NCBI GenBank assembly: GCA_026993525.1
Contig: JALWSS010000111.1
Span: 1 to 60,201, forward strand
Origin: Saprospiraceae bacterium
GTDB lineage: Bacteria > Bacteroidota > Bacteroidia > Chitinophagales > Saprospiraceae
DNA: 60,201 bases
Direction of reading: 5' to 3'
Shown here: positions 53,102 through 60,201 of the stretch, in pieces
Layout: each line of letters opens with the position of its first letter
How positions within the stretch are numbered: position 1 is the stretch's first letter
The notes under the pieces: model-generated
Seen by the model: only the letters and a program-made list of their open reading frames with translations
The model's database searches: none
What the model was told of the DNA's origin: nothing
Translations under genes and position numbers: made by a program

Positions 53102-53827
53102 TCACATATCAGATATCTTCCTGACCACCCGGTACAGTTTGGTGTGTACGTTCACCTCTTCAACGAAAGGGTCGTATTCGAGGTAGTTGGCAGAGATGAG
53201 TTTCAGGTGGGTCACCCTGTTGCCGTGGAGGATGCGTTGTACGTGTTTTACCCACAGCATTCCGTTGTTCTTCACTGCGTATATTTTGTTGTCTTTGATG
53301 TCTTCGAGCCGGTCAATTTCTTTGCAGACCACAATGTCGCCATCCTGAATGACGGGTTCCATACTGTTGCCGTTGATGTGGAAGGCCACATAGCCGCTGC
53401 CTTTGATGTCGGGCAGGGAGAAGAAGGTGTTGGTCTCGCGGGTAAAACTGTCGGCGCCGGTGGTGGCTCCGGCGAAGGCTTCGGCAGTGGTGAACAGGAT
53501 GCTGCCGGTGCTGGCTGGTGAGGCCACTTCTTTGGTCGGCAGATCCATCCCAAAGGGTGAACCCCGGCCATCGAGGAGGTAATCTTCATTGACTCCGAAT
53601 TCATGGCAAAACTTGCGGGCCTGGGAGTAACTGATGACCCTTTTGTCATCTTTGTTGAGGTAGGCACGGATGATGTGGCCGTAGCCTTTGTTGCCAAGAA
53701 CTTTTTCTGCTACATCGCCAATGCCCCGTCCTTTGCGGTCATTCTTGACGATCACCCCCCGTTCTTCCAGCATCTCAAATGCCTTGACAAATCGCTTGTT
53801 GAGTTCTATGCGGTCTTCTCCAATCAT
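53102..53827 (-). CDS. LexA/CI-like repressor with S24 peptidase domain
   Basis: A 241-residue repressor. The N-terminal part (about 1-90) is an XRE-like HTH region (YSQARKFCHEFGVNEDYLLDG). A linker holds Ala119-Gly120 (AFAGATTG), and the C-terminal S24 domain has Ser155 (NGNSMEPVIQDGD) and Lys194 (WVKHV). The spacing from Gly to Ser and Ser to Lys is close to LexA (site, nucleophile, base), so RecA-stimulated self-cleavage is plausible. It lies next to the restriction-modification island but on the same strand upstream; whether it controls that island or an SOS regulon is unknown. Confidence 0.85.
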   Translation of the reverse strand: MIGEDRIELNKRFVKAFEMLEERGVIVKNDRKGRGIGDVAEKVLGNKGYGHIIRAYLNKDDKRVISYSQARKFCHEFGVNEDYLLDGRGSPFGMDLPTKEVASPASTGSILFTTAEAFAGATTGADSFTRETNTFFSLPDIKGSGYVAFHINGNSMEPVIQDGDIVVCKEIDRLEDIKDNKIYAVKNNGMLWVKHVQRILHGNRVTHLKLISANYLEYDPFVEEVNVHTKLYRVVRKISDM

Positions 53828-53844
53828 GTTGTTTTATTTTAGGC

Positions 53845-53905
53845 TTGTTCAAACAATAAGCAACAATTCGGTGGTAAAGCTAAAACAAATGTTTTTAAAA
53901 AACAA
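53845..53905 (-). promoter_or_regulatory. Candidate promoter and operator of the S24 repressor gene
   Basis: TTGTT-CA-AACAA palindrome at 53845-53856 lies 18 bp upstream of the start codon. Further up the complement reads TTG (53903-53905), 20 bp, TAGCTTTA (53875-53882), near the Bacteroidota consensus. The palindrome would overlap the transcribed leader, a position fit for autoregulation. Confidence 0.42.
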
Positions 53906-53998
53906 AAAGGTGCAAGTAATTTTGTTGGTTTTAAAACAAAAAATTCGAAATGGAGGGGGAGGTTGTAGGTTGTAAGTTGGCAACCTATTTCAGGACAA

Positions 53999-54057
53999 GT
54001 CACGCCGACACGCGTCACGCGTCACGTGTCACGTGTCACGCGTCACGTGTCACGCCG
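53999..54057. repeat. GTCACGC/GTCACGT heptamer array
   Basis: About eight units of GTCACGC or GTCACGT; complement of the GTGACGC array at 20,961-21,023. The right half codes the last six residues and the stop of the GNAT gene. Confidence 0.9.
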
Positions 54058-54626
54058 TCCCGCTGCCAGTCATTCTTCAGCATTGCGTACAGTTCCAGGT
54101 CGTGGTATTTGTCGTACAGCCACAGGGCCTGCCTTAGGGTGCCTTCGTGGGTGCAGCCCAGGCGCTTGCATACTGCCTGGCTTTTGGCATTGCCGGAGGC
54201 GATGTAAAACTCTATTCTGTTGAGGTCTTTGTGACGAAAAAGGTATTCGATAAAAGCTGAACATGTTTTTGTTATCAGCCCTTTTCCTTGCAGGTCGCTG
54301 CGCAACCAGTAACCCACTTCGCAGCTTTTGCGGTCGGGGATGAATTTGACCACGCTCAGGGAACCGGCCAACTGCCCGCGCCAGGTCAGGAAAGTGACGA
54401 GTTGTTTGCCTTCGGCGTTCATCTTCATACTTTGTTGAATGAAGTTTTTGGTATCTGCTGCTGTTTTGGTGCCATCTACCCAGGGAAGCCATTGCCGGAG
54501 GTGAAGCCGGTCAATGTCAACTGCAAGAAATACAGGCCTGGCCAACTCAGGTCGTGCCAGATGAAGGCAGAGTTCTTCGTCTATTTTCAGGAATGGCTTC
54601 AAGTTCCTTATTTCCGGATTAATCAT
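54036..54626 (-). CDS. GNAT acetyltransferase, RimJ/RimL type
   Basis: A 196-residue acetyl-CoA-dependent N-acetyltransferase from the ATG at 54626 (MINPEIRNLKPFLKIDEEL). The GNAT core shows GQLAGSLSVVKFI, CEVGYWLRSDLQGKGLITKT (acetyl-CoA loop) and RIEFYIASGNAKSQAVCKRLGCTHEG. This is the RimL/YdaF branch acting on ribosomal protein N-termini or small amines. The C-terminal GVTRDA and stop are encoded by the heptamer array, so the original end has been replaced or extended. Confidence 0.85.
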   Translation of the reverse strand: MINPEIRNLKPFLKIDEELCLHLARPELARPVFLAVDIDRLHLRQWLPWVDGTKTAADTKNFIQQSMKMNAEGKQLVTFLTWRGQLAGSLSVVKFIPDRKSCEVGYWLRSDLQGKGLITKTCSAFIEYLFRHKDLNRIEFYIASGNAKSQAVCKRLGCTHEGTLRQALWLYDKYHDLELYAMLKNDWQRDGVTRDA

Positions 54627-54701
54627 ACGGGCAACAATTTTTTTGCAGGGCGTTAAACTCTCAGGCAAACCCACCGTCAACAGCCACAAACCGCACGAGC
54701 T

Positions 54702-55268
54702 TTGGAGAACAGGCAAAATGATATTTCAGATGAAAGGATCCTGGAGTTGATGCGCTCCCCGGCAAACGCCGATCGGGGACTTCGCTTGCTGATGGACAAA
54801 TACTCACAGGAACTCTATTGGGTCATTCGCCGCATTGTTTACGACCATGAAGACAGCAACGACGTTCTCCAAAACTGTCTGGTGAAGGTGTACCGCAACA
54901 TACACACTTTCGAAGGAAGGTCAAAGTTGTACACCTGGCTGAGGAGAATTGCCCACAACGAAGCGATAACTTTCTACAACTCCCGCAAGCGCAGAAGAGC
55001 CACTTCCATTGACGACGAAGAAAGTTACGTGGGGCAAACGCTGAGCTCCGACCCCTATTTCGACGGCAACGAGGCGCAGGTGATCCTGCAAAAAGCCATC
55101 GCCACATTGCCCGACAAGCAAAAACAGGTGTTCATGTTGCGCTATTACGAGGAGATGCCCTATGCCCGCATGTCAGACATGCTGGGAACCTCGGAAGGGG
55201 CATTGAAGGCATCTTTCCACCACGCGGTGAAAAAAATTGAGGCTTATGTGGCCAACGTGACAGCCTGA
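54702..55268 (+). CDS. ECF-type sigma-70 factor, second copy
   Basis: A 188-residue ECF sigma factor. Region 2: RLLMDKYSQELYWVIRRIVYD, EDSNDVLQNCLVKVYRNIHTF, YTWLRRIAHNEAITFYN. Region 4: LPDKQKQVFMLRYYEEMPYA, MSDMLGTSEGALKASFHHAV. The best full-length frame opens with TTG at 54702; the first in-frame ATG (54750) would trim the region before helix 1. It heads an apparent operon with the membrane protein and, after a repeat block, the Spy-like protein. Confidence 0.87.
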   Translation: MENRQNDISDERILELMRSPANADRGLRLLMDKYSQELYWVIRRIVYDHEDSNDVLQNCLVKVYRNIHTFEGRSKLYTWLRRIAHNEAITFYNSRKRRRATSIDDEESYVGQTLSSDPYFDGNEAQVILQKAIATLPDKQKQVFMLRYYEEMPYARMSDMLGTSEGALKASFHHAVKKIEAYVANVTA

Positions 55269-55286
55269 ATGGAAAAGCATTGAGCT

Positions 55287-55859
55287 ATGAAAGATAAAAA
55301 GCATTTGAACGAGGAATTGAAAGAACTCTCTCCCTGGCTGCTGTCCATGAAAGAGCAGGGGGATGGATTCAAGGTGCCGGCTGATTACTTCCAAAATCTT
55401 CAGGAAGAAGTCTTGCAAAAAGTTGCACAGCCGAAAACTGCTCCGGAAGCGTCATCTGCTACCTGGCTGGATGAACTGATTGAACGCATTCAGACTGTGC
55501 TGCAACCCCGATATCGCCCGGCTTATGCCTTTGCTGCGATGCTGGTGCTGGTGGCAGCTGTCCTGCTACTGAGAAACCAAACCAATACATCTGCCGGCGT
55601 CGAAGCCGTTGTCCTGGAGGATGTTCCCTCTGAAGAATTGTTCGACTACATCAACAATCACCTGGATGATTTTGCTCCGGAAGATTTGTTGGAGACCCAT
55701 CAGGCCAGCAACGAAGGACTCTCGCTGCCCGAACTGGTGCCTGCACCCGACGAAAGTGAAATTGAAGAATACCTGGATGAAATCATGCATGACATTGATG
55801 TCGAAGACATCGAAAGCATCCTAAAAACCCCAATGACAGGGATGAGGAATGAGGAATGA
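55287..55859 (+). CDS. Putative anti-sigma factor, single-TM
   Basis: A 190-residue protein 18 bp after the sigma gene. A cytosolic N-terminus (ELKELSPWLLSMKEQGDGFK, VPADYFQNLQEEVLQKV) precedes one helix (about 91-105, YAFAAMLVLVAAVLLL) and an acidic periplasmic tail (EELFDYINNHLDDFAPEDLL, EYLDEIMHDIDVEDI). This layout fits the Bacteroidota anti-sigma partners that follow ECF genes. The last residues (GMRNEE) and the stop come from an AATGAGG repeat. Confidence 0.72.
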   Translation: MKDKKHLNEELKELSPWLLSMKEQGDGFKVPADYFQNLQEEVLQKVAQPKTAPEASSATWLDELIERIQTVLQPRYRPAYAFAAMLVLVAAVLLLRNQTNTSAGVEAVVLEDVPSEELFDYINNHLDDFAPEDLLETHQASNEGLSLPELVPAPDESEIEEYLDEIMHDIDVEDIESILKTPMTGMRNEE

Positions 55860-55872
55860 GGAATGAGCTTGC

Positions 55873-55950
55873 CCGGCCCGTCTGGCCGACGCCCGCCCGT
55901 CTGTCTGCCGGACAGGTCTGTCCAGCCTGTCCGTCGGCCAGACGGGCCGG
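55873..55950. repeat. 19-bp inverted repeat with nested inner stem
   Basis: CCGGCCCGTCTGGCCGACG (55873-55891) is perfectly complementary to 55932-55950. The 40-nt loop holds GGACAGG (55910-55916) with CCTGTCC (55926-55932). It sits inside an AATGAGG/GGGGATGAGG array between the anti-sigma and Spy-like genes. Flanking words CAGACGGGG recur at 41.8 and 56.7 kb. Confidence 0.88.
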
Positions 55951-56124
55951 ACAGGGACAGGCTGAACAGACGGGGGATGAGGAAGCGAATTGGTTCGGGA
56001 TACTTGAAAGGATCACGGACTAAAAAAAAACTTCAAAAACCTCACAAAAAACCTCAGTCCCGAGCTTGCCTCGGGACCAAAATCCCTTAACCATCAACTG
56101 CAAATCCTCTTAAATTTTGGAACG

Positions 56125-56601
56125 ATGAAAAAGCTACTTATCTTAACCATCCTTTCGCTCAGTGCCAGTGCTGTGTTGTTTGCACAGCGTGGCCCCAGAA
56201 GCGAACAAGCCAAAGAGCGCATAGAAGCCTACAAGATTGCCTTCTTCACTGAAAAACTCCAACTGACCCCCGAGGAGTCAAAAGAGTTCTGGCCACTGTA
56301 CAACGAGTATGAAAATGCCCGGACAGAACTCCGCCAGAAGTACCACCTGGAAGGCAAGCGCCTCGAACTCCTCTCTGACAGTGAGCTGGAAGAACACATC
56401 GAACAGCAACTGAAAATGGAGGAGGAAATGGTGAAACTGCGCCGGGAGTACGTTTACAAATTCATGGAGATTTTACCCGTCCGCAAAGTGGCTATGTTGC
56501 AAAAAGTGGACAACGAATTCAAACGGCAATTGCTCAAAGAATTGCGCAAGCGACAACAAAACCGCATGAACCCCAACCGCCCGGGAAACCGCCGCAACTG
56601 A
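56125..56601 (+). CDS. Spy/CpxP-like periplasmic protein linked to the ECF operon
   Basis: A 158-residue exported protein with signal peptide (LSASAVLFAQ) and an all-helical mature part: AKERIEAYKIAFFTEKLQLT, PEESKEFWPLYNEYENARTE, LKMEEEMVKLRREYVYKF, KVAMLQKVDNEFKRQLL. This is the type annotated as sensor of ECF-type sigma factor or Spy-like chaperone in Bacteroidota. A role in sensing envelope stress for the sigma factor upstream is inferred from position. A terminator follows directly. Confidence 0.8.
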   Translation: MKKLLILTILSLSASAVLFAQRGPRSEQAKERIEAYKIAFFTEKLQLTPEESKEFWPLYNEYENARTELRQKYHLEGKRLELLSDSELEEHIEQQLKMEEEMVKLRREYVYKFMEILPVRKVAMLQKVDNEFKRQLLKELRKRQQNRMNPNRPGNRRN

Positions 56602-56612
56602 TGAAAAAAAAA

Positions 56613-56653
56613 GAACCCACTGAGAAATGGAATCACGGTGGGTTCATTTTTTT
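56613..56653 (+). terminator. Intrinsic terminator after the Spy-like gene
   Basis: GAACCCAC (56613-56620) pairs with GTGGGTTC (56638-56645), followed by TTTTTTT. It lies 12 bp after the stop. Confidence 0.85.
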
Positions 56654-56950
56654 GAGGAATCGAGGAAATGAGCCTGTCCGGCTGGCGCCAGGCCAGACGG
56701 GGAATCGAGGAATCGAGGAATCGATCCCGACTTTTGTCGGGAGAGGAATCGAAGAATTGAGGCCCGAAGCCGAAGCCGATCTCGAAGAACTTCAGGACGG
56801 CATTGGCTTCGGGATCAACACTTCAACACTTCAACACTTCAATCCCGGAACAAGTCCGGGATCATGAGCTGAGCTCATGACCTTCAACACTTCAACACTT
56901 CAACACTTCAACAATTCAACAATCTCAACAATTCAACAATCTCAACGACC
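56654..56950. repeat. Composite repeat: GAGGAATC octamers, GCCGAAGCC hairpin, CTTCAACA octamers
   Basis: GAGGAATC octamers (56654-56755) are interrupted by the GCCTGTCCGGCTGG..CCAGACGGGG segment (56668-56701). A GAAGCCGAAGCCGATC..GGCTTCGGGATC hairpin (56765-56818) follows, then CTTCAACA octamers (56819-56845), a TCCCGGAACAAGTCCGGGAT hairpin, and CTTCAACA/TTCAACAAT units (56882-56948) that reach the stop of the GDSL gene. Confidence 0.9.
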
Positions 56951-57679
56951 TCACTGCACGGCAGACTTCTGGTACACATCCTGTAGAACCGGTTTCAGCA
57001 CCCGTTCCCATCGGGCATATCCTTTCCGGTTCATGTGGAGCATATCTTCCACAAAAAGGCTTTTGTCCGGTTTGCCGGTGCTGTCCAGCAAGGTTGGGCC
57101 GATGTTTAGGTACAGCACATTTTCCCGTTGCGAAGCGAACTGTTGCATCATGTAGTTGAACTTTTCGAAGTCCTTCCAGAGTTCCCAGCGGGCGGGGGAG
57201 GGCTTGGCCGACAGCACTATAAGTTGTGCATTGGGCAGTTTTTCTTCCATCTGGCCCACCAGCTTTTTGAAATTCTGAAATACCACGGTGAGGTCAGTGC
57301 CTTCGGCGATGTCGTTTTCGCCGCAGTAAAAAACAATGACCCTGGGCTGGTACTTCCACACGATGCGGTCGGCATAGTGCAGCACTTCAGGGATGGTGGC
57401 ACCACCGAAGCCCCGTTGAATTACCGGTAACGGGGCAAATGCACTGTCGGGAGACGGCCACATGCGGATGCTGGAGCTGCCCACAAACAGTATCGCATCG
57501 GCGGGGGGCATGGATTGTTGGTCAGCCTCCTCAAAGGCTTTTATTTCTTCTTCAAAACGGGTAAGATCGGGCTGCTGACCACCCCGGAACATGCCGGCCT
57601 GTCGGGTGTTGGGGGTGTTCTGTTTGCAGGAAAACAGGCCCAATAACATCAAGCCGGCGGCGAATAGTAGTTGCTTCAT
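56951..57679 (-). CDS. SGNH/GDSL hydrolase lipoprotein
   Basis: A 242-residue lipoprotein (lipobox GLFSC) with an SGNH esterase fold. Block I: ILFVGSSSIRMW with the nucleophile Ser; block II: QRGFGGATI; block III: YCGENDIAEG with oxyanion Asn; block V: DMLHMNRKGY with catalytic Asp and His. It would deacylate a carbohydrate or lipid substrate at the cell surface or periplasm. It is downstream of nothing obvious and separated from the GH32 gene by a MITE-like inverted repeat. Confidence 0.86.
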   Translation of the reverse strand: MKQLLFAAGLMLLGLFSCKQNTPNTRQAGMFRGGQQPDLTRFEEEIKAFEEADQQSMPPADAILFVGSSSIRMWPSPDSAFAPLPVIQRGFGGATIPEVLHYADRIVWKYQPRVIVFYCGENDIAEGTDLTVVFQNFKKLVGQMEEKLPNAQLIVLSAKPSPARWELWKDFEKFNYMMQQFASQRENVLYLNIGPTLLDSTGKPDKSLFVEDMLHMNRKGYARWERVLKPVLQDVYQKSAVQ

Positions 57680-57703
57680 GTCAGGAATTTTTCAGTTTGA
57701 CGG

Positions 57704-57799
57704 TAGACTTTATTCGGATTTGTGTGCACCAGCGCACAAACCGTCCAAATTCATTGCTTTTGAAAAAGCTCCATTCAAAAGTTTTTAGAATAAAGTCTA
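57704..57799. repeat. 96-bp MITE-like inverted repeat
   Basis: Ends TAGACTTTATTC (57704-57715) and GAATAAAGTCTA (57788-57799) are perfect 12-bp inverted repeats. Inside is a hairpin TTTGTG-t-GC / GC-g-CACAAA (57719-57740). It is unlike the tandem arrays elsewhere. It lies in the 152-bp gap between the GDSL gene and the GH32 gene. Confidence 0.65.
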
Positions 57800-57831
57800 G
57801 TGGTTGACCGGAAAGTAACAAACTTCGGCTT

Positions 57832-59877
57832 TTACCAGATGGAATTCAAGCGGTGGGCTTCCCCGCTCAGCAGTTGAATGCTTCCTCCTTCGGCAAACAG
57901 CGAAACGGTGCTGTAGTCCTCGTTGGGGAAGAAAATTTCCGTCATCACCCTTTCGCCGTCGTTCATGAATAGCTCACAGGAGGCCCGGTCAAAGTACAGG
58001 TGAAGTTTGATTTTTCCTTCGCCTGGCGGCAATGGGGCAGTATGGCGGCGGCTGGCAAAGAGCGGTGAAAAGTCCGTGTTCCCACTGTGGGTACGGTCGC
58101 TGAACAGCACTTGCTTCTCCAGGTTGATGCCGGCCAGGTAGTATTCTCCTTTGCCGTTGCTGACCTTTACTCCAAATTCCTGCGCCGAAGCACTGTCAAG
58201 GTTGAATTCAACGATGAGTTCCATTTGCGAAGCGGGAAATTCAACCTGACTCAAAACCACTTCGCCGTTAATTTCCCGGGGTTCCAGATTCACTGACCGG
58301 GTGCGCAGATTTTTCAGTTCCGGAACAGGCTGTTGAAAAAGGCGGAAGCCCTCCGTCGTTTTCCGAAGGCTGAGTTCCCGGGGAATGGTCATGGCACTGC
58401 GCCAGGGATGGGTGGGCACCTGCTGGCCGTAGTCCCAGTTGCTCATCCAGCCGATGAACACCCGCCGGTTGTCAGGCACATCCGACCAGGTGACGCCGGC
58501 GTAATTGTCCCGGCCGTAATCCAGCCACACGGCCTTTTCCGTTTCGGAGTTTGCCTTTTCGTCGGAAAAGAGGAAGTGGTCAACATTCAGGTGGCCCCAG
58601 CCGCCGGTGCTGTTGTCCATGATTTCGATATGGGCTTTTTTGCCTTTGAGCGGGCTCACATCCCACCAGTTCCAGAGCATGGTTTCCTGGTGGGTGCCGG
58701 AGGTGGCCCGCACCACCTTGCCATCCACGATGAGTTTGACCAGCAGTCGGAGCTTGTCGTTGCCGCCCCCTGCGAGGAAGTTGATGTAGTCGTGTGCAAT
58801 GGTGAATACAGGTGAACGCAGGGTGCCGGTGGCCTGGTCGCCGCCGTTTGCAGAACGCAAGAACTTATTGCCTGCGGCGCCCGGCACCTCGGTCGTAACG
58901 TCAACAGGGCCGCTGCCCCAGGCTGTTCCTTCAGCTACCCAGCCGTCAAAAGTGCCGTCTTCAAAATCGGCGAAGACCTCCCCTTCGGGAACGTACGCCG
59001 GTTCAAGGCCGAGGTCTTTTGCAAATTCAGGGTCAACCCTGAAGCTCTTTCCGTCGAAATGCCCCACGAAATACTGCGTTCCGGAACCGCCCTGCCAGGC
59101 ACCCGGGTTGATGTTCTGGATGAGCACCCACCGGATTTCGTCGCTGCCTTCCACTTTGGCAGGAAACAGGTCAGGGCATTCCCACACGCCGGCGTGGGTG
59201 CCCCATTCTTTGCCGAATTCACTGAGTTTTTGCCAGTTTTTAAGGTCGGGTGAGCCGTACAATTCCAGGTGGTCCCAGGCGGCCACGGCCATGATCCAGC
59301 TTTGGCTTTCTTCATGCCAGATGACTTTGGGGTCCCGGAAATCCCTCAGACCGGGGTTGGGCACCACGGGGTTGCCCTCGTATTTGGTCCAGGTGCGGCC
59401 ATTGTCGTTGCTGTAAGCGATGGCCTGGTATTGAAAATCTATCCTGCCGGCTTTGTCGCCCTCCATGTCGTGGTAGGTAAAGATTGCGATGAGTGGCGGC
59501 TTCCCGTCTTTGCCAAAGCCGCTGGTGTTGTTCCAGTCCACCACGGCGCTGCCGGAAAAGATATAGCCCAGCGAGTCGGGGTAGAGGGCAATGGGCAGGT
59601 GCTGCCAGTGTACCAGGTCGGTGCTGACGGCGTGGCCCCAGTGCATGGGCCCCCACACGGTGCTGTCGGGGTAGTACTGGTAAAACAGGTGGTATTCCCC
59701 TTCGAAAAAAACCAGCCCGTTGGGGTCGTTCATCCACATTTTCTCCGGAGAGAAGTGGAACTGCGGGCGGTGCGGTTCCTTGTAATAGGTTGAATCGGCA
59801 GTTTCTTTTTCAGGTGTCTGCGTACAGGAGGCCACAAGGGCAAAGAGGGACAGTGTGAGGAGGTTGAGTTTGTTCAT
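57832..59877 (-). CDS. GH32 fructan hydrolase lipoprotein (levanase/inulinase/invertase type)
   Basis: A 681-residue lipoprotein (lipobox LVASC). The five-bladed propeller has the three acidic residues of family GH32: Asp51 in WMNDPNG (nucleophile), Asp in FRDPKV (transition state) and Glu in WECPDLF (acid/base). An insert of about 130 residues (DGTFDGWVAEGTAWGSGPVD to HLNVDHFLFSD), beta-rich and likely carbohydrate-binding, splits the propeller before WLDYGRDNYAGVTW. A C-terminal beta-sandwich follows. It would release fructose from fructans or sucrose at the cell surface. No SusCD pair or transporter is in the window. Confidence 0.9.
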   Translation of the reverse strand: MNKLNLLTLSLFALVASCTQTPEKETADSTYYKEPHRPQFHFSPEKMWMNDPNGLVFFEGEYHLFYQYYPDSTVWGPMHWGHAVSTDLVHWQHLPIALYPDSLGYIFSGSAVVDWNNTSGFGKDGKPPLIAIFTYHDMEGDKAGRIDFQYQAIAYSNDNGRTWTKYEGNPVVPNPGLRDFRDPKVIWHEESQSWIMAVAAWDHLELYGSPDLKNWQKLSEFGKEWGTHAGVWECPDLFPAKVEGSDEIRWVLIQNINPGAWQGGSGTQYFVGHFDGKSFRVDPEFAKDLGLEPAYVPEGEVFADFEDGTFDGWVAEGTAWGSGPVDVTTEVPGAAGNKFLRSANGGDQATGTLRSPVFTIAHDYINFLAGGGNDKLRLLVKLIVDGKVVRATSGTHQETMLWNWWDVSPLKGKKAHIEIMDNSTGGWGHLNVDHFLFSDEKANSETEKAVWLDYGRDNYAGVTWSDVPDNRRVFIGWMSNWDYGQQVPTHPWRSAMTIPRELSLRKTTEGFRLFQQPVPELKNLRTRSVNLEPREINGEVVLSQVEFPASQMELIVEFNLDSASAQEFGVKVSNGKGEYYLAGINLEKQVLFSDRTHSGNTDFSPLFASRRHTAPLPPGEGKIKLHLYFDRASCELFMNDGERVMTEIFFPNEDYSTVSLFAEGGSIQLLSGEAHRLNSIW

Positions 59878-59911
59878 CGTCTGAGGGTTGCGTGTTTGGG
59901 TAACGTGGCTG

Positions 59912-60201
59912 TAAAGTTAGTTGGTTGAGAGGAGTTCCCCGTGCCGTCCCGGTCCCGAAGCCGATGCCGATAGTTGTCGGCATCGGCTTTCGGGAGTCTC
60001 GGGATCAACTTTTATTGCCTCTCACGGAGACCACTGCGCCCACGGAGATTTTTCTCTGTGTTTTTGGGCGCCCAACGCTGGCAGGGTTCGGAACCACTGC
60101 CAGCGTTCGCAATCGGGGCCGCAACCGGAAGTTGCAAGCTCATTCCTCACCCCTCACCCCTCATCCCTCATCCCTCATCCCTCATCCCTCATCCCTACCC
60201 C
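59912..60201. repeat. Terminal composite repeat and possible GH32 promoter
   Basis: The complement of 59912-59919 is TAACTTTA, one base off the TAnnTTTG element, 35 bp ahead of the GH32 start. Beyond lie a GCCGATGCCGATA / TGTCGGCATCGGC hairpin with outer TCCCG..CGGGA (59946-60003), a CTCACGGAGACC..CCACGGAG..CTCTGTG element (60018-60060), a unique stretch, and CATCCCT heptamers (60143-60199) at the window end. Confidence 0.82.

Overview
The window looks like a chromosomal piece of a Bacteroidota bacterium, most likely of the Saprospiraceae/Saprospiria type. The reasons are proteins with type 9 secretion (T9SS) C-terminal signals of both the Por (type A) and gliding-associated CHU_C (type B) kinds, a small THX ribosomal protein, families typical of the phylum (DUF7009, DUF6438, SMUG2-like glycosylase, WD40/BNR sortilin-like protein), few recognisable Shine-Dalgarno sites, and several promoters of the TTG / TAnnTTTG type. 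Genes are GC-rich by eye except for an AT-rich restriction-modification island at about 50.9-53.0 kb. No rRNA, CRISPR array or prophage was seen. One tRNA (Ala, GGC) and one complete IS3-family element are present.

Layout. 0-8 kb: BNR-repeat secreted protein, a membrane protein, 2-oxoglutarate dehydrogenase E2 (odhB), an SdiA-regulated-type lipoprotein, fdhD, THX, DUF7009. 8-10 kb: IS3 element inserted inside a tandem-repeat array. 10-15.7 kb: ECF sigma factor with a membrane-anchored barrel-like partner, a four-repeat T9SS protein, a c-type haem lipoprotein, and a secreted protein with a very basic tail. 15.9-25 kb: PBP1A, FadL-like porin, small secreted protein, divergent Nramp transporter, esterase-glgA pair. 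25-38.7 kb: ABC exporter, YbfF-type hydrolase, hutH, NtrC-type regulator, giant T9SS type B protein, M28 peptidase, glucosaminidase, membrane protein. 38.8-50.9 kb: parE, ABC-2 transporter pair, tRNA-Ala, DUF6438 lipoprotein, yidC, hypothetical, SMUG2-like glycosylase, RsmB-like methyltransferase, PhoD-like phosphatase. 51-54 kb: MjaI-type restriction enzyme, its N4-cytosine-type methyltransferase with an apparent degenerate SNase-like tail, and an S24/LexA-like repressor. 54-60 kb: GNAT, a second ECF sigma/anti-sigma/Spy-like operon, GDSL lipoprotein, GH32 lipoprotein.

The most unusual content lies between the genes. Almost every larger intergenic gap is filled with tandem arrays of short words (7, 8, 9 or 10-11 bp) drawn from about a dozen different words, joined by perfect hairpins and by recurring linkers. 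Two distant loci (7,985-9,910 and 37,937-38,195, inverted) carry the same modules in the same order with the same linkers, so these are composite elements with a grammar rather than random slippage. Arrays commonly begin at, or supply, the stop codon of the preceding gene. Separate dispersed signals are an 11-mer (TCGCTTCGCAA, nine exact copies on both strands), a GTTTAG-hairpin array whose stems differ but stay paired, a 19-mer palindrome (four exact copies and one variant) and strong scarcity of CTAG, the expected target of the MjaI-type enzyme, outside array junctions.

All functions are read from motifs and family knowledge; no database search was run. Counts of dispersed motifs were made by eye and may miss copies.
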